This document shows, piece by piece, positions 1 to 8,661 of a stretch of DNA of 64,000 nt (positions within the stretch are counted from its first letter, which is position 1; each line of letters starts with the position of its first letter). The stretch is from Rhizobium anhuiense. GTDB taxonomy: Bacteria; Pseudomonadota; Alphaproteobacteria; Rhizobiales; Rhizobiaceae. The position numbers and the translations under genes were made by a program. Where the stretch lies: contig NZ_ML133529.1 of the NCBI RefSeq assembly GCF_003985145.1, positions 124,001-188,000 on the forward strand, in the 5' to 3' direction. The notes beneath the pieces were generated by a model. That model had not been told where the DNA came from. It made no database searches and was given only the letters and a program-made list of their open reading frames with translations.

Positions 1-423
1 GTCTTGACTGCGGATGCCGCCATCAAGGATGCCAGTGGCCTCAAGGGCAAGCGTCTCGGCGTCGTGCAGGGGACCTTGCAGGAAGTCTATGCGGCCAAGA
101 ATTTCGGTGAGACCGATCTGGTGAAATTCCCCGACAACAATTCCGCCGTGGCCGCCCTCAACAACGGAACGATCGATGCGCACTTTCTCGACTACGAGGC
201 CGCCAAGCAATATGGCGAGCGCTATCCCGCGCTGAAGGTTGCTGTAAACATCCCGTCCTTCGATGCGCCGGCGGGCTTCGTAGTCAAGAAGGGAAATGAT
301 GCCTTTCGGACGGCGCTGAACGGCGCGCTTCACGACGCGATGCAGGATGGCACCTGGAAGTCCCTTTATGAAAAGTGGTTTCCCGGCTCGCCCATGCCGG
401 ACCAGTATCTTCCCAAGAAGTAA
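1..423 (+). CDS. amino-acid ABC transporter substrate-binding protein (3' part only)
   Basis: This is the C-terminal part of a periplasmic binding protein of the polar amino-acid type (SBP_bac_3); the reading frame is open to the first base, so the start and signal peptide lie outside the window. The visible 140 residues show the second lobe: a '[12 protein letters not shown]' hinge strand, '[17 protein letters not shown]' and a closing '[10 protein letters not shown]' helix, all typical of the family. It is followed after about 100 bases by a fused permease-ATPase, so it should deliver its ligand to that protein. Ligand unknown; the FAD oxidoreductase downstream suggests an amino acid or an opine-like imino compound. 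Confidence 0.9.
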   Translation, partial: VLTADAAIKDASGLKGKRLGVVQGTLQEVYAAKNFGETDLVKFPDNNSAVAALNNGTIDAHFLDYEAAKQYGERYPALKVAVNIPSFDAPAGFVVKKGNDAFRTALNGALHDAMQDGTWKSLYEKWFPGSPMPDQYLPKK

Positions 424-435
424 GGCCGCAGGCCG

Positions 436-454
436 GCCGTTCAGAGCGGACGGC
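436..454 (+). promoter_or_regulatory. stem-loop between binding-protein and permease genes
   Basis: GCCGTTC and GGACGGC pair over 7 bp (one G-U) around a 5-base loop, 12 bases after the binding-protein stop. There is no T-run, so it is more likely an mRNA-stabilising or partial-attenuation hairpin than a full terminator. Similar hairpins follow the other plus-strand binding-protein genes. Confidence 0.45.
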
Positions 455-525
455 TGACAAATGGCGCTGCCGATCGCAGCCTGCGAGCGGCAGCGTGCCC
501 GGCAAGGGCTCCAATGGGGATCTCG

Positions 526-2064
526 ATGAACTGGCTTGAAAATCTGCGCCGCAGCTTCCTCGACTGGGATGCCATGGCGGAAGTGCTGCCGAGCATGATC
601 AGCGTCGGCCTGAAAAACACATTGATCCTGGCCGCTGCCTCGACCGTGCTCGGCGTCGTCATCGGCATGGTTCTTGCCGTGATGGGCATCTCGCAGTCCC
701 GCTGGCTGCGGCTGCCGGCACGCCTCTATACCGATGTTTTCCGCGGGCTGCCGGCGATCGTCACGATCCTGATCATCGGTCAGGGTTTTGCCCGGATCGG
801 CCGGGAGATCTTCGGTCCGTCGCCATTTCCGCTCGGCATCCTGGCGCTCAGCCTGATCGCCGGTGCTTATATCGGCGAAATCTTCCGGTCGGGGATCCAA
901 AGCGTCGAGCGCGGTCAGATGGAAGCCTGTCGGGCGCTCAGTATGAGCTACGGGCAGGGCATGCGCCTGATCGTCATCCCGCAGGGCATCAGGCGCGTTC
1001 TGCCGGCGCTGGTCAACCAGTTCATCGGAAACGTCAAGGATTCCAGCCTTGTCTATTTCCTCGGATTGCTCGCCTCCGAGCGGGAGATCTTCCGTGTCGG
1101 GCAGGATCAGGCCGTCGTCACAGGTAATCTGTCGCCGCTGCTGCTAGCGGGTGTTTTCTACCTTGTCATCACCGTGCCGCTGACCCACTTCGTCAATTAT
1201 ATCGATGCGCGACTGCGCCTGGGAAAACAAGGCCACGGCCCCGGCACGGCAAGTGGGCTGCTCGAGGTGAGCGAGTTGCAGGCCGCTGCCGGACCGCAGT
1301 CCGCGGCCAAATCTGTCGAGGAGATGGAACCGCGCTTCAAGGGTGGGGCCCTCAATATCCGGGACCTGACCATGGCCTATGGCCATCTCGACGTCCTGAA
1401 GGGGGTCGATCTCGACATTGCCGCCGGGACCGTCACCTGCATCATCGGCCCCTCCGGCTCGGGAAAATCGACGCTGTTGCGCTGCATGAACAGGCTTGTC
1501 GAACCGAAAGGCGGTGACATCCTGCTCGATGGCGAAAGCATCCTGGCGATGAAGCCGGAGAGGCTGCGCCGGCGTGTCGGCATGGTGTTCCAGCACTTCA
1601 ACCTGTTTCCCGATCACACGGCGTTTGAAAACGTCATGCTTTCGCTGACGAAGATCAAAAAGATGCCGAGACAGGAGGCGCGACGCATCGCCGAGGCGCG
1701 TTTGGCCGAGGTCGGTCTCGCAGAGCGCAAGGATCATCGCCCGGCAGGTCTATCGGGCGGGCAGCAGCAGCGCGTCGCCATCGCGCGTGCGCTTGCCATG
1801 GATCCGGAACTCATCCTGTTCGACGAAGTAACCAGTGCGCTCGATCCCGAACTGGTGAAGGGCGTTCTCGACCTGATGGCCGCTCTCGGCCGCCAGGGCA
1901 TGACGATGGCCGTGGTGACGCACGAGATGGGATTTGCCCGCAGGGTGGCTGACCAGGTCGTCTTCATGGATGAGGGCCGCATCGTCGAAGCCGGCTGCCC
2001 GGAGCAGATATTCGACAATCCCCAAAGTGAGCGATTGAAGCGCTTCCTTGCCGAGGTCCTGTAA
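526..2064 (+). CDS. fused amino-acid ABC transporter permease-ATPase
   Basis: One polypeptide carries both the membrane channel and the motor of a polar amino-acid importer. Numbered from the alternative ATG at 514, residues about 25-230 are a HisM/GlnP-type permease with the EAA-like loop ('MEACRALSMSYGQGMRLIVIPQGIRR'-type region near 136-161). Residues 232-278 are a hydrophilic linker and 279-516 an ATPase with Walker A GPSGSGKST (312-320), Q-loop 'VFQHFNLFP', signature LSGGQQQ and Walker B 'LILFDE'. The start at 526 is preferred because GGGGA lies at ideal spacing; 514 has no clear ribosome site. Usually these are two genes; here they are fused. It forms an operon with the upstream binding protein. 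Confidence 0.92.
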   Translation: MNWLENLRRSFLDWDAMAEVLPSMISVGLKNTLILAAASTVLGVVIGMVLAVMGISQSRWLRLPARLYTDVFRGLPAIVTILIIGQGFARIGREIFGPSPFPLGILALSLIAGAYIGEIFRSGIQSVERGQMEACRALSMSYGQGMRLIVIPQGIRRVLPALVNQFIGNVKDSSLVYFLGLLASEREIFRVGQDQAVVTGNLSPLLLAGVFYLVITVPLTHFVNYIDARLRLGKQGHGPGTASGLLEVSELQAAAGPQSAAKSVEEMEPRFKGGALNIRDLTMAYGHLDVLKGVDLDIAAGTVTCIIGPSGSGKSTLLRCMNRLVEPKGGDILLDGESILAMKPERLRRRVGMVFQHFNLFPDHTAFENVMLSLTKIKKMPRQEARRIAEARLAEVGLAERKDHRPAGLSGGQQQRVAIARALAMDPELILFDEVTSALDPELVKGVLDLMAALGRQGMTMAVVTHEMGFARRVADQVVFMDEGRIVEAGCPEQIFDNPQSERLKRFLAEVL

Positions 2065-2160
2065 AGCGCCCGAGGCAAGGCATGGGCGCCGGTCTTCCGC
2101 ACGCCGGATGCACCGGATTTTTCACCCGATGTAGAAAGAGCAGGAAACAAGGTTATCGAC

Positions 2161-3297
2161 ATGAATGCTTCCACCAAACCCGTGAAGGTCATCGTCATCG
2201 GCGGCGGGATCTTTGGCGTCTCGACGGCCGTTCATCTGGCGCGGCTCGGGGTCCGCACCGTGCTCGTCAATGACGGCCCGCTTGCCAACGGTGCCTCCGG
2301 CCGTTCGCTTGCCTGGCTCAACTCGGCGCGTAAACGCTCCGATGCCTATCACCGGCTGCGTTTGGCCGGCATAGATCGCTATCGCACCCTGGCCGCCCGA
2401 TATCCCAATGCGCCGTGGCTGCGTTTCGACGGCGGCCTGACATGGGATGCGGACGATGCCGGCAACGAGATCGCCGAGATCTTCGACTATGAGCGCGATC
2501 GCGGCTATCACGCGCAATGGCTCGCCCGGGAAGGAATTGCCGGGACGACGCCAGGTGTCGACGCAAGCGCCGTGACGCCGCAAGGCGCGATCTTCAACCC
2601 CGGGGAGGGCTGGATCGATCTTCCGTCCTTGATCGCCACACTCGCGGAAGAGTTCCGCTCGCTGGGCGGTGAGATCATTACCGATGCCGGGCGCGCGACG
2701 GTCGATGTCGAAGGCGGGCGGGCCTGCGGCGTGATCACGGCCGACGGCATACGCCGCGATGCGGATGCCGTGCTGCTTGCTGCGGGCGGCGATGTTCCCG
2801 CAATCGTGGCCGAGGCCGGCCAGCTTATCGAGGATGCAACGCCTGTCGCCCTTCTCGTCAGGACCAAACCGATCCGCCACCCGCTGAAGGCCGTACTCAA
2901 TACCCCCCGCATTGCCATTCGGCCGACGCCCAGCGGCGGCTTTGCGCTCGATTCCGCCTGGTCCGAGGAAGAGGTGAGCGTGAAGCCTGACGGCAGCTAC
3001 GAAGTCAGGCAATCGACGCTGGACGGGCTGCTGCGCGAGGCCTCAAGGGTTCTCGAAGGCAATCCGCGACTGGAGATCGAAGATTATGGAGTCGGGCCGA
3101 AGCCCATCCCGGGCGATGGCGAGCCGGTCTTCGGCGAGCTCTCGTCAATCCCTGGTTATTTCGTTGCCTTCAGCCATAGCGGCGCCACCCTCGGCCTGAT
3201 TGCCGGCGAATTGCTGGCGGACGAAATCGTCACTGGGCGCCGCCATCCACTGCTGGCGGAGTTTCGGCCGGAGCGTTTCAGCGCGTCGCGACAGTGA
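2161..3297 (+). CDS. FAD-dependent oxidoreductase (DAO family)
   Basis: A 378-residue flavoprotein of the D-amino-acid oxidase / glycine oxidase / sarcosine oxidase group. The N-terminus has the dinucleotide fold 'VIVIGGGIFGVSTAVHLARLG' (about 10-30), followed by 'GASGRSLAWLNSARK' where DAO proteins bind FAD. A C-terminal 'PGYFVAFSHSGATLGLIAGELLADEI' segment completes the FAD site. It is likely to oxidise an amine or imino acid. It lies 96 bases after the amino-acid transporter on the same strand and is probably co-transcribed, so its substrate is probably what the transporter brings in. Exact substrate not recognisable. Confidence 0.85.
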   Translation: MNASTKPVKVIVIGGGIFGVSTAVHLARLGVRTVLVNDGPLANGASGRSLAWLNSARKRSDAYHRLRLAGIDRYRTLAARYPNAPWLRFDGGLTWDADDAGNEIAEIFDYERDRGYHAQWLAREGIAGTTPGVDASAVTPQGAIFNPGEGWIDLPSLIATLAEEFRSLGGEIITDAGRATVDVEGGRACGVITADGIRRDADAVLLAAGGDVPAIVAEAGQLIEDATPVALLVRTKPIRHPLKAVLNTPRIAIRPTPSGGFALDSAWSEEEVSVKPDGSYEVRQSTLDGLLREASRVLEGNPRLEIEDYGVGPKPIPGDGEPVFGELSSIPGYFVAFSHSGATLGLIAGELLADEIVTGRRHPLLAEFRPERFSASRQ

Positions 3298-3336
3298 AGG
3301 TCGCGAAGCTCGAGCCGCTGGCCGGGGGTGACGGTT

Positions 3337-5844
3337 CTATGCCGCAGCGGTTCGACGAAGCGTGTCCGTTTCCGCCAATTGGAACTGATCGATCAATTGG
3401 AGGAGTATCCTCGTCTCGTCGGCAAGTTCCTTCGTCGCCGCGCTGGTTTCCTCGACCATGGCCGCATTCTGCTGCGTCATCTGGTCCATCCGGTTGACGG
3501 AAGAATTCACTTCATGAAGGGCGTTATACTGCTCTCTGCTCGAGCGGGCGATCACGTCCATCTGCCCGGAGGCTGTGACCACTTTCGCCGAAATGCTTTC
3601 GAGGACTTCGCTCGTTTCGCGCACGACACGCGCTCCATTGGCAATCTCCGTCTGCGAACGTCCGATGAGCTGTTTGATCCTTTGGCCGGCCTCCGCGGAG
3701 CGCTGGGCGAGCTCGCGCACTTCCTGGGCCACGACCGCAAAGCCCTTTCCGGCCTCGCCGGCGCGGGCCGCTTCGATGCCGGCGTTGAGCGCAAGCAGGT
3801 TCGTCTGAAACGCGATTTCGTCGATGACGCCGATGATTTGAACGATCTCGTCGGACGCCGCTTCGATCTTGCTCATCGCATCGATAGCACTGGCGACGAC
3901 CTGGGATGACGAATCGGCCGCCTGTTTGGTGTCGGTGATGATCTGATGGGCGTCATCGGCGCAGGCTGCAGACGAACGAACCGTCGTGGTGATTTCTTCG
4001 ATGGCTGCTGCAATCTCCTCGAGTGCGACGGCCTGTTGTTCCGTGCGCCTTGCTAGATCGCCCGCGGCGAGATCCATTTGCCCGGCATTGCCTTCGATCA
4101 TCCGGGTGTTCGTGCGGATCTGGTCGATCGTTTCCTGCAGCCGTAGCAGCGACGCGTTGAAATCGTTGCGAAGCTGCTCCAACCGTCCGAAAAAGGGTGT
4201 CGCGATCGTCTGCGAAATGTCGCCCTGCGCCAGTCGACCGAGACCCTGTGCCAGTGCCGTCACCGCGAAGTCTATCTGCTCTTCGACCGCGCGTTTTTCC
4301 TCATCGTTGCGATGCCTTTCCTCTTCGGCCTTCGATCGCTCGATCTCGCTGCGCTCCTCGATCTCGACCTTGGCGATGGCATTGTTCTTGAATACGCCGA
4401 GCGCGCGGGCCATATCGCCGATTTCATCGGCCCGGCGCTCGCCAACGATTGATGTTTCGAGCTTGCCATCCGCCAGGCGCCTCATGGCCGAGGTGATCTG
4501 ATTGATCGGGCCCTTGAGCGTCACGGTCAGCCCGACGCCTGCGAGGATCGCGATCACCACGCCGAGGATTGTCGTGCCGAGAGACATCGAGTTGGCGTCC
4601 GTGCGTTCGTCGGCCGCGTTCTGCCGCTGCATTTCGGCGAAAGCCGTCAGTTGAGACCACATCCCGTCCACGTCGGCGGCGGCCGAACGGAATTCCTCCT
4701 GGCGCTGTGCGCTGATGTGGACGAGGTCCGCGGCAGCCTCCTGCATCTTGTCCAGCGCCGGCAGAAGCTTCGATTTGAGTTTGTCGAACTGCGCAACGCT
4801 GCCGGCGTTGGAAATCAGCATGTCCAAGCCTTTCCTGACAGCGGTAATTTCCTGCGAGAGTCTCTGAAGATTGGCGTCCGTCGGCGCGAGCGTCAGTTTG
4901 GCCATGACGATCTGAATCACGTAAGCCGACGTGATCAGTTTCTGGCCGTCTCTCTGGCTGGTCTTAGCGCGCTCGACCGGCTTGGCAATCTCGGCCGCCT
5001 TTTCCGTTGCCGCCTTCACCCGCCGTGCGGCGGCCGCCTGCAATTCAGGCAGTCTGCCGACGATCTGGCCCATCGCATTGCTGAGGCCGGCTGCGCGTTC
5101 CTCGGTTTGACCGGTGGCCTCGACAAGCGGCTTCAAGGAAACAATGGCGTCGTCGATCGCCTTTTTGGCCTCCGGCGCTTCGCCGGCCAGCGCCATCGCC
5201 AGGACCCGCTGCTGCCGGCCGAGTTCTTCCATGTCAGGCCCGCCGATACCGGCGGCGGCTTGAACCTTGTCGTTAAACGCCTGGGCGAAGGATAAGAAAT
5301 CGGAAATACGCTGCGCGTCGCCCAGCATGTTGCGTGCTTCGTCCTCCTGGCTGTCGGCAGCCCGCTGAAGAACCTTGGTACCTTCGACGATATCCGTCTG
5401 GGACGACACGACGACGCTCAATGCCTTCTGAAGATCGATGAGCAGCGCCGCCCGGTTCTCCTGAAGTCGCCAGAGCGAATCCATGCGGGTTGAAATTCCG
5501 TCGATGGAGGATTGCGCCTGCTCGAGCTCCTGCTGACCGCTGCGATCGGCGGCGAGCTTATCGATGCCGGCTTTCAGAAGGGTGCGTTGATCGGCAAGTT
5601 TTCGGGTGACGACATCCCGGTTTTCTTGCGTGGCATTGGCGAGGAACTCGCCCATCGCGGCCGACAAATCCCGAAAGCCGCTCAAGGACTGCAGGACGGA
5701 ATTTGAAATATCCATCCGCCCCTGGAGCAGGCTCGACGCATAAAAACCTGTCGCGCCCACGGCCATGATGCTCAAGACGAACGGAATGATGAACACCATT
5801 ACCTGCGTCTGGATTCGAACGCGTGACAATAGCCTTCCCAACAT
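3337..5844 (-). CDS. methyl-accepting chemotaxis protein
   Basis: An 835-residue transmembrane chemoreceptor. One membrane segment lies near residues 13-35, then about 380 residues of helical sensory domain, a second membrane segment near 420-445, a HAMP region (446-500) with a second HAMP-like stretch, and the cytoplasmic signalling hairpin around residue 700 ('[40 protein letters not shown]'-type core). The C-terminus lacks an NWETF-like CheR pentapeptide. A strong ribosome site (GAGGAGGG) precedes the ATG. No che genes are nearby, so it is an orphan receptor. Ligand unknown. It converges with the FAD oxidoreductase gene, leaving only about 40 bases. Confidence 0.93.
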   Translation of the reverse strand: MLGRLLSRVRIQTQVMVFIIPFVLSIMAVGATGFYASSLLQGRMDISNSVLQSLSGFRDLSAAMGEFLANATQENRDVVTRKLADQRTLLKAGIDKLAADRSGQQELEQAQSSIDGISTRMDSLWRLQENRAALLIDLQKALSVVVSSQTDIVEGTKVLQRAADSQEDEARNMLGDAQRISDFLSFAQAFNDKVQAAAGIGGPDMEELGRQQRVLAMALAGEAPEAKKAIDDAIVSLKPLVEATGQTEERAAGLSNAMGQIVGRLPELQAAAARRVKAATEKAAEIAKPVERAKTSQRDGQKLITSAYVIQIVMAKLTLAPTDANLQRLSQEITAVRKGLDMLISNAGSVAQFDKLKSKLLPALDKMQEAAADLVHISAQRQEEFRSAAADVDGMWSQLTAFAEMQRQNAADERTDANSMSLGTTILGVVIAILAGVGLTVTLKGPINQITSAMRRLADGKLETSIVGERRADEIGDMARALGVFKNNAIAKVEIEERSEIERSKAEEERHRNDEEKRAVEEQIDFAVTALAQGLGRLAQGDISQTIATPFFGRLEQLRNDFNASLLRLQETIDQIRTNTRMIEGNAGQMDLAAGDLARRTEQQAVALEEIAAAIEEITTTVRSSAACADDAHQIITDTKQAADSSSQVVASAIDAMSKIEAASDEIVQIIGVIDEIAFQTNLLALNAGIEAARAGEAGKGFAVVAQEVRELAQRSAEAGQRIKQLIGRSQTEIANGARVVRETSEVLESISAKVVTASGQMDVIARSSREQYNALHEVNSSVNRMDQMTQQNAAMVEETSAATKELADETRILLQLIDQFQLAETDTLRRTAAA

Positions 5845-6270
5845 GAGTCCCTCCTCGGCTCACAGCGTCTCGTTACGGCGCCGGGCGCAGGGGCTGTTGC
5901 AGTTCGCCTCCCGTCGAGTGAAAATCCTCTTCCGCCTGAGGCGGTCGGCGCACAGGTTTGCTCGCAACCAGCGGCCGTTCGCCCCTTCCTCTTGACCTTC
6001 CGAAATTCCTGGATCCGTCGGAAGGAAATGCCTGAAGAAGAACAATCAATCTCGGGTGAAGATGCCGATCCCCTCGAACCGGTTCTGCACATAATCCCTG
6101 TCGGACGCATGACGCATCAGTGGAATAGATATTTCATACTGCACGACTCGTGAAATATTCGTTTCAATATTCGCCGAAACCAGCATTTTGTCCAGCCTGG
6201 GAAGCGGCGGCCGATGCATCCTTCTGAGCCGTCAGACGTTCTATCGCCAGGAAACAACTGGAGACGCATC
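5845..6270. other. divergent intergenic region, 426 bases
   Basis: It separates the chemoreceptor (minus) from the small membrane protein gene (plus) and should hold both promoters. I see no convincing gene. The only clear structure is the AT-rich inverted repeat at 6129-6158. Confidence 0.5.
6129..6158. promoter_or_regulatory. inverted repeat ATATTTCA-N14-TGAAATAT
   Basis: Perfect 8-bp arms separated by 14 bases, in an AT-rich patch about 110 bases upstream of the gene at 6271. The half-sites are the same octamers as in the perfect palindrome at 13310-13323 but in inside-out order. Possible regulator site; not matched to a known one. Confidence 0.35.
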
Positions 6271-6792
6271 ATGTTGAAGGACGAACGCGGAGAGATCGGC
6301 ACAAATAGGGGTATGCCCGGCGGTGCCGGCACCGCACCGGCGGCTTTGGAAGAAGCCACCATCAATCCCGATCTCATCAGACGTGAGGGTTTCGCGAGCG
6401 AGGCCGACTATCGGGCGTATATTGCAACACTCGGTGGTCATGTTCCGGTTGGCGACATCGTCGAGGAACCTCTCCTGGTCTCTGATGGTGATGTCTCCGA
6501 TGGTCATGCCCTGGAAGGCCGCTTGCGAGAACTGAGAGAAGAGATCGAAAACCTCCGCGCGCGCCTTCACGTGATCCAGCATCAGGCTGCGACCGTCGTT
6601 GCGGAGAACGTCCGTTGGGCCGATGCAAGCGCCCATGTACAGCTCGGCAATCAGCCCTGGCTCAAGCTGGCAGGCGCGATGGCGGCAGCATTCGTCGTTA
6701 CGCGGGGCATCCGGCGGCTGCCTCTGGGAGCCGTGGCGACGACGGCGGTGCCGTTGGTGGCGGCGGCGATGAACCGGAAGTTCGCCAGGTGA
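6271..6792 (+). CDS. hypothetical protein with coiled coil and C-terminal hydrophobic helix
   Basis: 173 residues, not recognised. Residues about 85-115 ('LEGRLRELREEIENLRARL') are a predicted coiled coil. Residues about 135-170 hold an Ala/Val-rich stretch ('AGAMAAAFVVTRGIRRLP', then 'AVATTAVPLVAAAMNRKF') that could anchor it in the inner membrane. The layout recalls small membrane-anchored stress proteins of the ElaB/DUF883 kind, but no signature residues prove this. The start at 6271 is chosen because GGAG sits 7 bases upstream; an ATG at 6214 has no such site. It is convergent with the EEP-family gene, 23 bases apart. Confidence 0.6.
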   Translation: MLKDERGEIGTNRGMPGGAGTAPAALEEATINPDLIRREGFASEADYRAYIATLGGHVPVGDIVEEPLLVSDGDVSDGHALEGRLRELREEIENLRARLHVIQHQAATVVAENVRWADASAHVQLGNQPWLKLAGAMAAAFVVTRGIRRLPLGAVATTAVPLVAAAMNRKFAR

Positions 6793-6815
6793 CGTCTGTC
6801 AGCGTCGACGACTGA

Positions 6816-7544
6816 TCACGCGAAACCGATTTCCGCTAGCAGAGGCAGGTGGTCGGAGGCGACTCTTGTCAGCCGGTTTTCCAGGACCGCCGCCTGTTTG
6901 ACGATCAGATCCTCGGTAACGAAGATGTGGTCGAGGCGCATCAGCGGGTAGCGGGATGGAAAGGTCGCTCTCGGCGCGTTGCTGCCTGCGAGTTGGGCGT
7001 CCTTTAATGAGCGCGCGGCAAGTCGGTAAGCCGCCGACGACGGAATGGCGTTGAAATCGCCGCAAAGAATGCTGGGAAGCGCTTCGTCCGCCGTGCCGCG
7101 CAGCCAGCCGGAATTCAGCAGTGTCGTCATCTGCCGGATACGCTCGCGGCCGCGAAGGCCGAGATGGGTGTTGACGACCAGCAGTTTTCGGTCGCCGACC
7201 AGTATTTCGACGGACAGCGCTCCGCGCTGTTCGCCGATGGATGGCAGCGGGCCGGCCTTGACCGCGCCTGTCGGCAGCGCGGTGATGATCGCGTCGCCAT
7301 ATTGCTCCTCGGCAACCGACAGCGCCGGATGGAAATGCGCCTGCATCTTCAGCAGCGAGGCAATCATATGGGCCTGGTCGACGCCGCCGGTCCTGCGCCT
7401 GAGGACATCGACCTCCTGAAGCGCGACGATATCGGCCCCGGCCTCGGCGATGACGGAAGCGATGCGGCCGGGATCGAGCTTCCGGTCGCTGCCGAGACAA
7501 CTGTGCACGTTATAGGTCAGAAGTTTGATCGATTTATCCGGCAT
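6816..7544 (-). CDS. endonuclease/exonuclease/phosphatase-family protein (YbhP-like)
   Basis: 242 residues of the EEP superfamily (metal-dependent phosphoester hydrolases). It shows the family blocks in order: 'LLTYNVHSC' at the N-terminus, 'IVALQEVD' (metal-binding Glu), 'VVNTHLGLRG', 'LCGDFNAIP' and the terminal 'ASDHLPLLAEI' with the catalytic Asp-His. The start at 7544 (Met-Pro-Asp-Lys) is preferred because upstream in-frame codons translate the repeat/hairpin region. In E. coli, ybhP (EEP), clsB/ybhO (phospholipase D family) and ybhN are neighbours; here the same three families are adjacent. A promoter-like motif on the minus strand (7630-7654) suggests stress control. Substrate unknown, possibly a lipid phosphodiester. 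Confidence 0.85.
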   Translation of the reverse strand: MPDKSIKLLTYNVHSCLGSDRKLDPGRIASVIAEAGADIVALQEVDVLRRRTGGVDQAHMIASLLKMQAHFHPALSVAEEQYGDAIITALPTGAVKAGPLPSIGEQRGALSVEILVGDRKLLVVNTHLGLRGRERIRQMTTLLNSGWLRGTADEALPSILCGDFNAIPSSAAYRLAARSLKDAQLAGSNAPRATFPSRYPLMRLDHIFVTEDLIVKQAAVLENRLTRVASDHLPLLAEIGFA

Positions 7545-7576
7545 TGGCCCCGCTGAAAAGCTTGTTCCCTCCGGGA

Positions 7577-7644
7577 GAACACGGAACTCGTTCCTCCCCA
7601 GGGAGAACATAGAACGTGTTCTCCTTGGGAACACAGAACTCGTT
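7577..7644. repeat. 16-bp direct repeats flanking a long palindrome
   Basis: GAACACGGAACTCGTT (7577-7592) recurs as GAACACAGAACTCGTT (7629-7644), 15 of 16 bases identical, 52 bases apart. Between them is the hairpin at 7597-7629, whose loop contains another GAAC. The set lies in the control region between the EEP-family gene and the YbhN-like gene. Confidence 0.7.
7597..7629. promoter_or_regulatory. 13-bp inverted repeat (hairpin) in shared control region
   Basis: CCCAGGGAGAACA and TGTTCTCCTTGGG pair at 12 of 13 positions around a 7-base spacer. There is no T-run, so it is not an obvious terminator. On the minus strand it would lie in the 5' untranslated leader of the EEP-family gene; on the plus strand it ends inside the -35 element of the next gene. 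Confidence 0.6.
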
Positions 7645-7652
7645 TGATCGTT
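7628..7652 (+). promoter_or_regulatory. EcfG-type promoter for the YbhN-like gene
   Basis: GGAAC (7628-7632), 16 bases, CGTT (7649-7652): an exact match to the alphaproteobacterial general-stress (EcfG/RpoE4) consensus, 46 bases before the ATG at 7699. Confidence 0.65.
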
Positions 7653-7654
7653 CC
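7630..7654 (-). promoter_or_regulatory. overlapping minus-strand EcfG-like promoter for the EEP-family gene
   Basis: On the minus strand GGAAC (7654-7650), 16 bases, TGTT (7633-7630). It overlaps the plus-strand motif almost completely, because the site is nearly palindromic. One mismatch to CGTT. Confidence 0.45.
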
Positions 7655-7698
7655 AGATCATCGAGCCGTCGCGCTCGCATCTCGGAAACGGACAATCG

Positions 7699-8661
7699 AT
7701 GAGCTTGAAAAGCGTAATCTGGAATGGACTGCTCATGGCCGCGCTTTGCCTTGCGGTCTTTCTCCTCTATCGGATCTTCCAACAGTATAGTCTCGAGCAG
7801 ATCGTCCAGTCGGTTCGCAGCATTCCTTTTTCGACCTTCTGCACAGCCCTTCTGTTTGCGGCGGCATCCTATCTGTGCCTCAGCTGTTTCGATCTGCTGG
7901 CGATCCGTTCGCTCGGCAAATCCTTGCCCTATTCCAGGATAGCGCTGACTTCATTCATCAGCCTGTCGCTCGGCCACAATATCGGCTTTGCCGGCCTGAG
8001 CAGCGGCGCCTTCCGCTATCGTTTCTATTCTCGCTGGGGGCTGACGGCGGAGGACGTGGCGAAGGTCATACTGTTTTGTGGCGTCACGGTGGGGTTGGGG
8101 CTGATCACGCTTAGCGGTCTCGCGATGATCGTCAATCCCGGTGATGCTGGGCGTCTGCTGCGCATTGATCCGGGGAGTGTGCGCATCTTCGGCGCGGTGG
8201 CGCTGGTCGTGCCGGTTGTCTATACGGGCCTGGCGTTCTTCATCCGCGGCACGTTGCGGCTGTGGCGCTGGTCGTTTCAGCTGCCGCGATTTTCGACCGC
8301 GGTCGCGCAGGTCGGGGTCGGGACGCTCAACTTCATGCTCGTCTCCGCCTGTCTGCACCAGATGCTCTCGGCCTTTGGCGACGTCGCCTTTTTCCGGTCG
8401 GTGACGGCTTACGTGCTCGCCAATTCGGCAATTCTCGCAACACATGTTCCGGGCGGCCTCGGCGTGCTCGAGGCGACCGTTTCCTATGCCGTGCCGAAGG
8501 AGGCCTCGATCGGCGCGCTGATTGCGTTCCGCTGCGCCTATTTCTTCATCCCGCTGGCGCTCGGATCCACGCTTCTCGTCATCAGCGAGATGATCTTCCG
8601 GCGGAGATCACGCCGGCCGGATGAGGAGGCGGACGAGCGCGCCGAGGCCCAGTCGGTCTAA
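7699..8661 (+). CDS. YbhN-like integral membrane protein (lysylphosphatidylglycerol synthase TM-region family)
   Basis: 320 residues with about eight hydrophobic segments, of the UPF0104/YbhN family related to the flippase part of MprF. Family-type stretches include 'SLGHNIGFAGLSSGAFRYRFYSRWGLT' (about 92-117) and 'LATHVPGGLGVLEATVSY' (about 248-267). It probably moves or binds a lipid in the inner membrane. It lacks the aminoacyl-transferase domain of true MprF. The 3' end overlaps the convergent phospholipase-D-family gene by 54 bases. An exact GGAAC-N16-CGTT promoter upstream suggests general-stress control. Confidence 0.85.
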   Translation: MSLKSVIWNGLLMAALCLAVFLLYRIFQQYSLEQIVQSVRSIPFSTFCTALLFAAASYLCLSCFDLLAIRSLGKSLPYSRIALTSFISLSLGHNIGFAGLSSGAFRYRFYSRWGLTAEDVAKVILFCGVTVGLGLITLSGLAMIVNPGDAGRLLRIDPGSVRIFGAVALVVPVVYTGLAFFIRGTLRLWRWSFQLPRFSTAVAQVGVGTLNFMLVSACLHQMLSAFGDVAFFRSVTAYVLANSAILATHVPGGLGVLEATVSYAVPKEASIGALIAFRCAYFFIPLALGSTLLVISEMIFRRRSRRPDEEADERAEAQSV

